Position numbers and translations under genes: made by a program. Positions 25,081-33,090 of a stretch of DNA of 64,000 nt are shown piece after piece. Position 1 is the first letter of the stretch, and every line of letters begins with the position of its first letter. Source of the stretch: Maribacter stanieri. Its GTDB lineage: Bacteria > Bacteroidota > Bacteroidia > Flavobacteriales > Flavobacteriaceae. The stretch is from positions 2,219,856 to 2,283,855 of the forward strand of contig NZ_FOYX01000001.1 in assembly GCF_900112245.1 (NCBI RefSeq). Reading direction: 5' to 3'. Under the pieces are notes generated by a model. It did not search any database. It saw only the letters and a program-made list of their open reading frames with translations, and was not told the origin of the DNA.

Positions 25081-25995
25081 TTAATTTGATGAATCTAGAT
25101 CAAACTTAAAGATAGAAATGTTGTTGTAGATATCTCCTGGTCTTAAGACGCTTTTAGGAAAATCTGGCTGATTAGGTGCATCAGGATAATTTTGAGCTTC
25201 AAAACAAATTCCAGGAAAATCAGATGGAGTATAAACTACCAAAGCAGGTTGGTTGGTGTAAACTTTCATAGTTATACCAGAACTTTTGGAATGAAGCTCT
25301 GCCACTTTTTCATTACCAATGTCCTTAATAAAAATGGCATCTAGCCTTTGTACACCTATTTTTCTTGGTAAAAGAAAATCGAATCCCGTTTTACGTACAG
25401 GTATAATATCTCCTGTAGGTAGCAAATTCTCTTTTGTTTCTAGTCTGTAAGGGCAGTTTAATTGTAATTCGTATTCGTCTATATACGGACTCTTATCTAG
25501 CTTAAAATAAGAATGATTGGTAAGGTTAATAACCGTACTTCTATCTGTCATGCCTTCATAAATAATCTGTAAGGCGTTATTCATTAATTTATAAGTAACA
25601 CTAACGGTTAGGTTTCCTGGGTAACCTTCTTCTAAATGTTTACTGGTATAGCTAAGTTTAACAAAAGGTTTGTCACTATTATCAACTTCATCTATATTCC
25701 AATATTTTTGATGAAAACCTTCTTTTCCACCATGTAAATGCACACCATCTTCATGGTAAATATGGTACCTTTCTCTGTCAAGTGTAAATCCGCCTTCAGA
25801 AATTCTACCGGCATAACGGCCAACACTTGCGCCCAATACGTTGTCATCTAAACGATATCTACTAGGGTGATTGTACCCAACAACAACATTAGTATATTCA
25901 TCATTCTCACCTTTAACAAGTAATTTTTGAATGGTGGCGCCATAATCAAGAACCATTAAGGTTAAATAGGCATTGGAAATTGTAACTTGTTTCAA
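25081..25995 (-). CDS. galM: Aldose 1-epimerase (mutarotase), short form
   Basis: A 304-residue epimerase interconverting alpha and beta anomers of hexoses such as galactose and glucose. Family blocks: VLDYGATIQKLLV near the start, ASVGRYAGRISEGGF, GVHLHGGKEGFHQ with a substrate His, NLTNHSYFKLD with the catalytic acid His, and FPGICFEAQNYPDAPNQPDF with the catalytic base Glu. There is no signal peptide, unlike many secreted Bacteroidota GalM proteins, so this is a cytosolic form. It precedes the DUF2911 gene without a gap and is divergent from the ECF sigma gene. Confidence 0.93.
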   Translation of the reverse strand: MKQVTISNAYLTLMVLDYGATIQKLLVKGENDEYTNVVVGYNHPSRYRLDDNVLGASVGRYAGRISEGGFTLDRERYHIYHEDGVHLHGGKEGFHQKYWNIDEVDNSDKPFVKLSYTSKHLEEGYPGNLTVSVTYKLMNNALQIIYEGMTDRSTVINLTNHSYFKLDKSPYIDEYELQLNCPYRLETKENLLPTGDIIPVRKTGFDFLLPRKIGVQRLDAIFIKDIGNEKVAELHSKSSGITMKVYTNQPALVVYTPSDFPGICFEAQNYPDAPNQPDFPKSVLRPGDIYNNISIFKFDLDSSN

Positions 25996-26099
25996 GGGAA
26001 TTATTTAATAGTGTGGTGTAAAAATAAAAATTTTTGCAACATTCTATTTTTTATATCGTCCTTATTATAACAACAACTAAAAACCAATCAATTAAACCG

Positions 26100-26642
26100 A
26101 TGTTTCAAAGCAGTGTCGTAGAGAAATGTAAAGCAAACGACCGGGCTGCGCAATTGCAGCTATACAGGAAATATTGCGATGGAATGTTTATCGTGGCAAT
26201 GCGGTTTGTAAAGAATGCCGATGATGCAGAAGATGTTTTACAAGAATCATTTATTAAAGCATTTCAAAAAATACATCAGTTTAAAGGAGATGTAACATTT
26301 GGAGCTTGGTTAAAGCGCATAGTTGTTAATAAGAGTATTGATTTTTTAAAATTAAAAAAGGAAAAGATTTCTCTTAATGAAGATAACATGCATGTGGTCG
26401 TAGAAGATGATAATTGGAATGTATCATCAACTATAAGTATAGAACAAGTAAGATATGCTATTGATGAATTACAGGATAAGTACAAATATGTAGTGCTCAT
26501 GTTTTTGGTAGAAGGTTATGATCATCAAGAAATTGCTCAAGTATTAAATATATCAGAATCTGCTTGTAGAACTCGATTGTCGAGAGGAAAAAGTTATTTA
26601 AAAGAATTATTAAAAGGAAACAATTATGGAACAGGATCTTAG
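26100..26642 (+). CDS. ECF-type RNA polymerase sigma factor
   Basis: A 180-residue sigma-70 family ECF factor starting at ATG 26100; a longer reading from TTG 26034 would add residues not typical of the family. Region 2 runs from about residue 10 to 80 (LYRKYCDGMFIVAMRFVKN, ADDAEDVLQESFIKAFQKI), including the promoter-melting helix FGAWLKRIVVNKSIDFLK. Region 4 (IDELQDKYKYVVLMFLVEGY, HQEIAQVLNISESACRTRLS) carries the helix-turn-helix for the -35-type element. The next gene begins 17 nt before its stop and encodes a single-pass protein fitting an anti-sigma role. It would drive a small regulon, probably of envelope stress genes. Confidence 0.95.
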   Translation: MFQSSVVEKCKANDRAAQLQLYRKYCDGMFIVAMRFVKNADDAEDVLQESFIKAFQKIHQFKGDVTFGAWLKRIVVNKSIDFLKLKKEKISLNEDNMHVVVEDDNWNVSSTISIEQVRYAIDELQDKYKYVVLMFLVEGYDHQEIAQVLNISESACRTRLSRGKSYLKELLKGNNYGTGS

Positions 26643-27210
26643 GGAAATGTTCAAAAAGGATAGAGAAGCGAAAAAGTATACCATAAAACATGGTCATGAA
26701 GAGCGCTTTTTAGAAAGACTAAAACAGTCATCATTAGAGAACAAGAACCAAACTAGTATTTGGTTGAAAATTGCGGCTTCCATAGTAATTATAATAAGTA
26801 TAGGTTTTGGTTTTAAGTATTACAATATAGTTACTAATAGTACTCCGCTTGTGGTAGATAATACCACAATTGAAAATGAGAAAACTGAATTCACTTTTGG
26901 AGACCTTTCACCAGATTTGAAAAAAGTAGAAAACTATTATGTAGCCAATATAAATATGGAATTGGCAAAATTAGAAGTGTCGCCAGATACCAAAGAGCTG
27001 ATAGATAGTTTTATGGAACAGCTTAATAATCTAAATCTAGAATACAAGACTTTAAATACAGAATTGAAGGATTTGGGACCTAATGACCAAACAATAACCG
27101 CATTAATAGAGAATTTACAGTTACGCTTACAATTATTACAGAAATTAAAAAGAAAGTTAAACGAATTAAAATTATCAAAAAATGAACAGATCATTGACAA
27201 TAGTATCTAA
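26626..27210 (+). CDS. Putative anti-sigma factor, single-pass membrane protein
   Basis: A 194-residue protein. A charged cytosolic segment of ~45 residues (EQDLREMFKKDREAKKYTIK, HGHEERFLERLKQSS) precedes one membrane helix (WLKIAASIVIIISIGFGFKY). The periplasmic part is a long helical, probably coiled-coil region (DTKELIDSFMEQLNNLNLEY, ENLQLRLQLLQKLKRKLNEL). No zinc-binding HxxxCxxC anti-sigma motif is present, so the anti-sigma call rests on topology and on genes overlapping on both sides: 17 nt with the sigma gene and 29 nt with the downstream gene. Sequestration of the sigma factor by the cytosolic helix is inference. Confidence 0.75.
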   Translation: MEQDLREMFKKDREAKKYTIKHGHEERFLERLKQSSLENKNQTSIWLKIAASIVIIISIGFGFKYYNIVTNSTPLVVDNTTIENEKTEFTFGDLSPDLKKVENYYVANINMELAKLEVSPDTKELIDSFMEQLNNLNLEYKTLNTELKDLGPNDQTITALIENLQLRLQLLQKLKRKLNELKLSKNEQIIDNSI

Positions 27211-28612
27211 GCAACTCATCATTGCATTAGGACTTCTATCTTCTACTGTGCTAATTGCACAGGCAGAGAGTAAAACATTTCAAGAACGGTTTATTGTAGC
27301 TGAAGATGCTGTAGTAAATATTAATACCAGTTATGCTGATATTGAATTTGAAACGTGGGACAAGGATGAGGTGGCTATAACGGCCACCATCACCCTAGAA
27401 GGAGCAACCAAAGAAGAGGCTGAGGATTATTTTAAGAATAGCCCTATTGAAATATTAGGAAACAGCAAGGAGGTTAAAGTATCTTCTAAATCTAAGAACA
27501 ACGATTTTTTTGCAAATTTTGATTCTAATAGCGACTTCGATTTTAACAATATGCGAATAGAGGTGCCAGAAATTGCATCGTTTGTAGTTGCTGTACCACA
27601 GATAGCTCCGTTTCCAGAAATGCCACCGTTACCACAAACCGATGCTTTCATTTTTAATTATGAGGAGTATCAAGAAAATGGTGATAAGTATATGAAAAAA
27701 TGGCAAAAGAATTTTGAAAAGAGTTTTGATAAAAAACATCAAAAACGATTGGAAGAATGGGCAAAGCGCATGGAAGAAAAAGCAGAAGAGTTGGAAATAA
27801 GAATGGAAGAACACAATGCAAAAAGAGCTGAGTTAATGGAAGATCGTCATGAAGCTTTGCAACAAAGACTTGAAGAACGAGAGGAAAAACGTGCCCATTT
27901 ACAATCAGAAAAAGATGAGCTTAGAGCATTTATCCATACTTCTAGAAACAGCTCTGGTGATGCACCAAATGTTTTCTATTATTCTTCTGAAGGGGAACAA
28001 AAGAATTTTAAAATTAAAAAAACCATTAAAATAAGCTTACCAAAGTCTACCAGAATAAAAATGGATGTACGTCATGGTGAGGTGAAATTAGCTGAAAATA
28101 CCAAAAACTTGAATGCGAATCTTTCGCATTCAAGCCTTTGGGCAGTGACTATTGACGGAGAAGAAACAAACGTTTCAGCTTCGTATTCACCGGTAACTGT
28201 TCAAAAATGGAATTATGGTCAATTGAATACATCATATTCTGAAGAAATTTCTTTGTCAGAAGTTGTTCAATTACAATTACAGGCAACTTCATCTACGGTT
28301 ACTATAAATAAATTATTTAAAAATGCTTTTGTAAAAAATAACTTTGGTGCAGTGCATATTTTAGAAATGAGCAATGACTTTGAAGAGTTAGATGTAAGTG
28401 TAAAAAATGGAGAGTTAAATATTGCTTTACCAGTAGTAGCTAGTAATATCTATGTAAAAGGTAATTCATCAACATTAAAATTGCCAACAGGTGTAGAGGT
28501 TGTTGAAACTAAAAATGGAACTACCTCAATTAAAAAAGGGTATTATTTAAACAATAACAGTAATCGGTCAATTGTAATAACTTCAGACTATAGCGAAGTT
28601 GTTCTTCAGTAA
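27182..28612 (+). CDS. Exported DUF4097-like (putative adhesin) protein with coiled-coil insert
   Basis: A 476-residue exported protein; signal peptide QLIIALGLLSSTVLIAQA. Residues 30-125 begin a DUF4097-type beta helix (VVNINTSYADIEFETWDKDE). A Pro/Phe-rich stretch (VPQIAPFPEMPPLPQTDAF) and a highly charged helix of ~95 residues rich in Glu, Arg and Lys (about 165-260) interrupt it. The repeated beta strands resume to the C-terminus (MDVRHGEVKLAENTKNLNAN, LPTGVEVVETKNGTTSIKKG). Such proteins commonly follow sigma/anti-sigma pairs in Flavobacteriia and may sense or respond to envelope stress. Function is not established. It overlaps the anti-sigma gene by 29 nt. Confidence 0.82.
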   Translation: MNRSLTIVSKQLIIALGLLSSTVLIAQAESKTFQERFIVAEDAVVNINTSYADIEFETWDKDEVAITATITLEGATKEEAEDYFKNSPIEILGNSKEVKVSSKSKNNDFFANFDSNSDFDFNNMRIEVPEIASFVVAVPQIAPFPEMPPLPQTDAFIFNYEEYQENGDKYMKKWQKNFEKSFDKKHQKRLEEWAKRMEEKAEELEIRMEEHNAKRAELMEDRHEALQQRLEEREEKRAHLQSEKDELRAFIHTSRNSSGDAPNVFYYSSEGEQKNFKIKKTIKISLPKSTRIKMDVRHGEVKLAENTKNLNANLSHSSLWAVTIDGEETNVSASYSPVTVQKWNYGQLNTSYSEEISLSEVVQLQLQATSSTVTINKLFKNAFVKNNFGAVHILEMSNDFEELDVSVKNGELNIALPVVASNIYVKGNSSTLKLPTGVEVVETKNGTTSIKKGYYLNNNSNRSIVITSDYSEVVLQ

Positions 28613-29347
28613 TTATTTTACCAATTGTAGTGTCCCAAAAACATTTGCATCTATCCATCCCGCATTTTTATTCTCTCCAGGAACAAATACCGATCCAATT
28701 AAATTCTCGCGCTCCTCACTATTATCATTGTCCGCATAGGCTACGGCAAAACCAATTCTTTTATCTGCAGTAAGTATTACTGGCTTTATATTAGGCTCGT
28801 CATTATAAAGGCTAGGGTAAATTTTTATATGCATTTCCCAATATGTAGTATTGCCCTCTGTCTGGTGTTTCGAAATAATGTGATCATTATATAATGTAGG
28901 TTTCTCATTAACACCTAAGTCTACAACATTACCATCTAGGGCAACATGGTAGGTAAAGGCATTGTGATTAAACCTGTGCTGTCCACCAGAGTTGTCTTCG
29001 TCAACATAGACAATTACGCAATCATCGTTCCACCAAAGTTTTAATGGGTCTTCTGTTTGGTCTAAAATGGTGTCATCAACTATTTCTAATAATAGATAAA
29101 GTCCGTCTTCGTTCCATGCCATTTTATATTTGCCATTATAATCATTGTGGTCAAAAGGACCGCCTATCCAATTCTGATCTATTGGTTGCCATTCTAAAAG
29201 GTTCCAATAATTCTCAATAGGTCTACCATCTAGGGTAGGAGTATCTTTAATATAGGAGACGGGCGTTACTTGAGAGTTTTTTTTGGTTTTTATTTCTGTA
29301 CACGAAACAAAGCATACAAGACTTAAAAGATAAATAGTCCACTTCAT
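28613..29347 (-). CDS. Lipoprotein with CBM9-like (family 9 carbohydrate-binding) domain
   Basis: A 244-residue lipoprotein; the signal ends in LVCFVSCTEIK (lipobox Cys16). The rest fits one CBM9-like fold of about 200 residues: TPTLDGRPIENYWNLLEWQP at the start, KYKMAWNEDGLYLLLEIVDD, WWNDDCVIVYVDEDNSGG and IGFAVAYADNDNSEERENLI. These are the usual strands and Ca-binding acidic turn of sugar-binding CBM9 modules in Bacteroidota. No catalytic domain is attached. It is convergent with the DUF4097-like gene with no base between the stops and appears monocistronic. Confidence 0.82.
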   Translation of the reverse strand: MKWTIYLLSLVCFVSCTEIKTKKNSQVTPVSYIKDTPTLDGRPIENYWNLLEWQPIDQNWIGGPFDHNDYNGKYKMAWNEDGLYLLLEIVDDTILDQTEDPLKLWWNDDCVIVYVDEDNSGGQHRFNHNAFTYHVALDGNVVDLGVNEKPTLYNDHIISKHQTEGNTTYWEMHIKIYPSLYNDEPNIKPVILTADKRIGFAVAYADNDNSEERENLIGSVFVPGENKNAGWIDANVFGTLQLVK

Positions 29348-29508
29348 ATTACTGGTTTGAAATCTATGATTTATATACCATTCTCTTAAGTACTGTAAGA
29401 TTATTAGTACTTAGTTAAGAGGGGACCAAGATAGAATAAAATTAAAACAACCCACTAATTCGTATGTTAACTAATAGATTAATAGGAATATATAATTATT
29501 TAAAGCAC

Positions 29509-29535
29509 AAAAAAAGCGTCCCTTTTGGGACGCTT
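29509..29535 (-). terminator. Rho-independent terminator of msrA
   Basis: A 9-bp GC-rich stem (AAGCGTCCC / GGGACGCTT, 4-nt loop) is followed on the reverse strand by seven T. It lies 26 nt after the msrA stop codon. Confidence 0.92.
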
Positions 29536-29561
29536 AACTATAGAAATTTTTTGGGAGATCT

Positions 29562-30269
29562 TTAATGGGCACTCTTCTTCAGATAATCTCCAAAGTTTTC
29601 TTTAAACCTATTTAATCTCGGTACCGATACGTTTTTAATATATGAGTTGTTAGGATTATTCTTCTCATAATCTTGATGATATGATTCTGCTTTGTAAAAT
29701 ATAGTATAAGGTACAATTTCTGTAGTAATTGGATCATTATCATACACTTTATTATCAGTAAGTGCCTGAATATAGCTTTCTATGATTTGCTTTTGCTCAT
29801 CATTTTTGTAAAAAGCAATAGAACGGTACTGTCTACCTTTATCTGGTCCTTGCCTGTTTAACTGGGTTGGATCGTGTGAACCGAAGAATACTTGTACTAG
29901 TTCTGTGAAAGATATTTCGTTGGGGTCATAATAAACCTCTACAGCTTCTGCATGGTCAGTTTTTCCATATCCTACCTCTTCGTATGTGGGATTCTTTTGT
30001 TTCCCGCCAGCATATCCGGATACTGCTTCTTTAACACCTTTAACACTCTCAAAAATAGCTTCTACGCACCAAAAACATCCACTTGCAAAATAAGCAGTTT
30101 CATATTTACTTAATTGTTGAGGACTCAGTTTTATATCTTCTTGTAATTCTTCTTTGTCAACTGCTACATTTTCCGAGTTTTCAGAAAGTGTATTTTTCTT
30201 GACTTTTGACTGGCAACTGGTAGCAAGCAAGCTTGCACAGACCAATAAAGAGATTTGTAATAATTTCAT
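29562..30269 (-). CDS. msrA: Peptide-methionine (S)-S-oxide reductase, lipoprotein form
   Basis: A 235-residue MsrA that reduces the S form of methionine sulfoxide in oxidised proteins. The catalytic Cys65 lies in YFASGCFWCVEAIF, with AVSGYAGGKQKNPTYEEV, HAEAVEVYYDP and GSHDPTQLNRQGPDKGRQYR as the other family blocks. The N-terminus is an SPII signal (SLLVCASLLATSC, Cys19), so the enzyme is membrane-anchored on the periplasmic side rather than cytosolic, as in several Bacteroidota. There is no MsrB domain. The recycling route would need a periplasmic thioredoxin-like donor not seen here. It stands alone and ends in a strong terminator. Confidence 0.95.
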   Translation of the reverse strand: MKLLQISLLVCASLLATSCQSKVKKNTLSENSENVAVDKEELQEDIKLSPQQLSKYETAYFASGCFWCVEAIFESVKGVKEAVSGYAGGKQKNPTYEEVGYGKTDHAEAVEVYYDPNEISFTELVQVFFGSHDPTQLNRQGPDKGRQYRSIAFYKNDEQKQIIESYIQALTDNKVYDNDPITTEIVPYTIFYKAESYHQDYEKNNPNNSYIKNVSVPRLNRFKENFGDYLKKSAH

Positions 30270-30359
30270 AACAATTTTTCTTTTAGCAATTTGTAGGTAA
30301 TTTACAAAGACCTTACGAGTAAAAGGGTTAAAAAATGTTAACTACATAGAACGATTATA

Positions 30360-30367
30360 TATTTTTG
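30360..30367 (+). promoter_or_regulatory. Bacteroidota -7 box (TATTTTTG) for the M23 gene
   Basis: Exact TAnnTTTG match ending only 4 nt before the ATG at 30372. A start of transcription 4-7 nt downstream would give a leaderless or nearly leaderless mRNA. Confidence 0.5.
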
Positions 30368-30371
30368 AGAC

Positions 30372-31058
30372 ATGAATATATTACTTCATTCACTTGAGTC
30401 TTACTCAACAGCAACCATTAGTATTTTAGATGCTACAATTCCAGTTCATAATTACGTGCCTTTAGATTTATCTAAAAACAATAGGGAACTAATTGATTTG
30501 GACATTACCGATTATAATGTTTGTCAAGATTACATTGATAAAGTTCTAAAAGACAACAACGGAAGTATTGCTTACGGAGGATATTTAGAGCAACGAAATT
30601 TATACAGTGATAAGGATGGTTTTACTTCTAACAATAGACCCATACGCGATATACATTTAGGAATAGACTTTTGGTGTATTGCAGGTACCAAAGTAATTGT
30701 ACCCATTGATGGTACAGTGCATAGTTTTAAAAATAATAATACAATAGGCGATTACGGACCTACGATTATTTTAAAACATGTTTTAAACAATACTTCTTTC
30801 TATAGTTTGTATGGACACTTATCTGAAGATTCTTTAGCCGGACTAGAAAAAGGAAAGGAATTTAAAGCTGGGAATCAGTTGGCTATATTAGGTACGCCAG
30901 ATATTAATGTCAATTACGCACCGCATCTTCATTTTCAAATAATATATGACTTGGAAGGTAATGAAGGAGATTACCCTGGCGTATGTGCAAAAGCTGATTT
31001 GCATCATTATAAAGAGAACTGTCCGGATCCAAATATTTTACTCAAATTGAAAGGATAA
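30372..31058 (+). CDS. M23-family metallopeptidase domain protein without signal peptide
   Basis: A 228-residue protein carrying a LytM/M23 peptidase fold in its C-terminal two thirds. The zinc ligands are His and Asp in IHLGIDFW and the final His in HLHFQ; SLYGHLSE supplies the catalytic His. Secreted M23 enzymes cut peptidoglycan crosslinks, but this one has no signal peptide or membrane segment, so it is predicted to be cytosolic. The same domain occurs fused to class III aminotransferases and phosphotransferases in some bacteria; here it is free-standing. The N-terminal ~90 residues have no family that I recognise. Confidence 0.85.
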   Translation: MNILLHSLESYSTATISILDATIPVHNYVPLDLSKNNRELIDLDITDYNVCQDYIDKVLKDNNGSIAYGGYLEQRNLYSDKDGFTSNNRPIRDIHLGIDFWCIAGTKVIVPIDGTVHSFKNNNTIGDYGPTIILKHVLNNTSFYSLYGHLSEDSLAGLEKGKEFKAGNQLAILGTPDINVNYAPHLHFQIIYDLEGNEGDYPGVCAKADLHHYKENCPDPNILLKLKG

Positions 31059-31355
31059 CCGAAATTTCAGAAGTTGGTAGATTGATTTTTTTTTAATATC
31101 AATCAAGATGGCATGTCTTCTTTGTAGTCCGCCTATAGCTATTTTAAATAATTTGTAGGAAAAAACCTATTAAGTCGATGAAGTGCACAAATTCGGCTGC
31201 CAACGGAAGAAAATTTTGTAGGAAAAAGGACTACAAATTAGAGTAATACATCGAAAACCCGACTTTTCATCGTAAAAACGATACCTCTTGTCGAAATCGA
31301 AATACGTTTACCTACACTGGTGGGTTATCTATAGACCAAATTTACCTACTTTATT
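31059..31355. other. Long, structured intergenic region upstream of a small secreted protein gene
   Basis: 297 bp with no gene. It holds a GATTGAT / ATCAATC pair at 31080-31104, a perfect 10-bp inverted repeat TTTGTAGTCC (31121-31130) / GGACTACAAA (31228-31237), a direct repeat TTTGTAGGAAAAA at 31152-31164 and 31215-31227, a CGATGAA / TTCATCG pair at 31176-31182 and 31266-31272, and ATCGT / ACGAT at 31269-31282. The density of repeats is unusual for this genome and is discussed as a finding. Confidence 0.7.
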
Positions 31356-31595
31356 ATGCGTACAATTATTTTTTTATTCCTTGTTGTCTGTTTGGGAACC
31401 CAGTCCCAAGCCCAAGCCAAATCACCAGTTAGCAAAGTGCAGACCATTGTCATGCCCATGGCAGATGTAACAATAAAGTCTGATGTAAACTCTCAGGGTT
31501 TTCAAACAGCTGCAAGGTTTTTTAAAGTTAAAAATGCAAGAGTTAAACAAGCTTTACTTTTTAAACCAAGAGTAAGAACTTTGTTTTTCGCTTAG
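31356..31595 (+). CDS. Small secreted protein with KNxRV C-terminal module (copy A)
   Basis: A 79-residue protein with a signal peptide (RTIIFLFLVVCLGTQSQAQA) and a mature part of about 58 residues. The last 28 residues align without gaps to two other small proteins in this window (41067 and the three copies at 52690-54210): AARFFKVKNARVKQALLF, then a short basic and aromatic tail. I do not recognise the family; no enzyme motif or cysteine is present in the mature part. The basic C-terminus suggests binding to an anionic partner. The 3' end overlaps the convergent esterase gene by 4 nt. It has a long repeat-rich upstream region. Confidence 0.8.
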   Translation: MRTIIFLFLVVCLGTQSQAQAKSPVSKVQTIVMPMADVTIKSDVNSQGFQTAARFFKVKNARVKQALLFKPRVRTLFFA

Positions 31596-32338
31596 TTTAA
31601 TTCTTCAACTTCAACTTCAACATCTACTGTTGCCTCGGTTCCCCTTACAGGCAATACAATAGTTTTCAAAATTTCCCAAACATTGTTAGTTACTATTCGC
31701 TGTCCTTCTGCAGTTGGGTGAATTCCGTCTTCTAAGTTTAATTCTGGTATGCCAGCCACACCTTCCAGTAAGAAAGGAATTAAAAAGGTATTATTGGATT
31801 TTGCTAAAGCTGGGTACATAGTTTTAAATTGAGAAGCATAATCTGCACCCATATTTGGTGGTATTTGCATGCCGGCCAATATTATTTTTGTTTCAGGATT
31901 TTTGTCCTTCACCATATCTATCATCTCTTGTAAATTATTCATAGATTCTGCAATAGGTATACCTCTTAAGCCATCATTTGCGCCTAATTCCAAAACAAAA
32001 ATATCAACGGGTTGGTTTAAAACCCAGTCTAATCTATTTAATCCTCCAGAGGTTGTTTCACCACTTAAACCGGAATTAATCACTTTGTAATCTAATCCTA
32101 AAGAATCTAATCGCTGTTGAATTCTATTTGGGAATCCTTCTTTTGTATCTAGACCATAAGCTGCTGTAAGACTGTTGCCATAGAACAAAATTACTTTGTC
32201 ATCACTAGTTGTCTCTGACTTTTCAGAAGAACTTACGGCTTCTGTTTGATTCTCAGTTTCCTTCTTTTCTGGGGTTTCTCCACATCCAACAAACAACAAA
32301 GCCAATAAAAAATAACGAAACTTTAATACTTTCAACAT
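31592..32338 (-). CDS. TesA-like arylesterase / lysophospholipase lipoprotein (SGNH)
   Basis: A 248-residue lipoprotein with lipobox ALLFVGCGE and a ~30-residue Glu/Ser/Thr-rich linker. The SGNH core is intact: VILFYGNSLTAAYGL (nucleophile Ser), INSGLSGETTSGGL (Gly), LELGANDGLRGIP (Asn) and LEDGIHPTAEGQ (Asp, His). This is the TesA/arylesterase pattern; E. coli TesA is a periplasmic thioesterase and lysophospholipase. The divergent ABC genes at 32401 are homologous to E. coli ybbA-ybbP, which sit beside tesA there too, so the synteny supports the call. It has an extra acidic C-terminal tail (VDVEVEVEELN). Confidence 0.92.
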   Translation of the reverse strand: MLKVLKFRYFLLALLFVGCGETPEKKETENQTEAVSSSEKSETTSDDKVILFYGNSLTAAYGLDTKEGFPNRIQQRLDSLGLDYKVINSGLSGETTSGGLNRLDWVLNQPVDIFVLELGANDGLRGIPIAESMNNLQEMIDMVKDKNPETKIILAGMQIPPNMGADYASQFKTMYPALAKSNNTFLIPFLLEGVAGIPELNLEDGIHPTAEGQRIVTNNVWEILKTIVLPVRGTEATVDVEVEVEELN

Positions 32339-32400
32339 AGTCTTAACTGATTAGATTCCAAATCATTTCTTTATTTTGTCCTCTTGTAGCAAAATGATTT

Positions 32401-33090
32401 ATGGCAAAGATATTAAACGTACGTAATCTAAAGAAAACGTATACGAGTGGATCTAAGAATTTAACTGTAATTGATGATATTTCTTTTTCTATAGAGGAAG
32501 GTGATACTTTCGCAATTGTGGGTCCATCTGGTAGTGGTAAAACAACCTTATTAGGACTATGTGCAGGGTTAGATGAAATTAATGAAGGTGTAATAGAACT
32601 TTGTGGTGAAGATTTGAGTGGTCTTAACGAAGATCAAAGAGCATTACTAAGAAATGAGAAAGTAGGATTCATATTTCAGGATTTTCAATTATTACCAACA
32701 CTTACGGCCTTAGAGAATGTTAGCGTGCCTTTAGAACTGCAAGGTGCATCTAATGCTGCTAAAGATGCTATGGAGTTGCTTTCTAAAGTTGGTCTTGGTG
32801 ATCGCTATGATCATTACCCTTCTCAATTATCTGGCGGTGAACAGCAACGTGTGGCTTTAGCACGGGCTTTCTCTAATAAACCTTCTATTCTTTTTGCTGA
32901 CGAACCTACGGGTAACCTAGATGAAGAAACTGGTGAAAAGGTAATTAAACTTTTATTCGACCTAAATAAAGAAATGGGAACTACCTTGGTTATCGTTACT
33001 CATGATTTGGAACTGGCAAATTTGAATAAGCACGTATTACGACTTAAAGGTGGTAAAATAGTAATCAATGAAACCATCGCACTATCTTGA
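32401..33090 (+). CDS. ABC transporter ATP-binding protein, YbbA-like
   Basis: A 229-residue ABC ATPase of the LolD/MacB class. Walker A is [16 protein letters not shown], the Q-loop [18 protein letters not shown], the signature [14 protein letters not shown], Walker [17 protein letters not shown], and the switch His is in [10 protein letters not shown]. It pairs with the 850-residue permease that follows with a 4-nt overlap (TTGA). Such systems act as mechanotransmitters or exporters at the inner membrane. The divergent TesA-like esterase gene mirrors the E. coli tesA-ybbA-ybbP locus. Confidence 0.95.
   Translation: MAKILNVRNLKKTYTSGSKNLTVIDDISFSIEEGDTFAIVGPSGSGKTTLLGLCAGLDEINEGVIELCGEDLSGLNEDQRALLRNEKVGFIFQDFQLLPTLTALENVSVPLELQGASNAAKDAMELLSKVGLGDRYDHYPSQLSGGEQQRVALARAFSNKPSILFADEPTGNLDEETGEKVIKLLFDLNKEMGTTLVIVTHDLELANLNKHVLRLKGGKIVINETIALS

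Noticed and set aside
26034..26099. Upstream TTG start of the ECF sigma gene
   Set aside because: It adds a hydrophobic and Thr-rich stretch not typical of sigma factors; ATG 26100 gives the normal start.
27629..27814. Phe/Leu-rich reading frame opposite the DUF4097-like gene
   Set aside because: It is the shadow of the Glu/Lys-rich coiled coil on the other strand and has no independent support.
31080..31104. GATTGAT / ATCAATC hairpin as terminator of the M23 gene
   Set aside because: The T run lies in the loop and not after the stem, and the stem is AT-rich, so it was listed only as part of the structured region.
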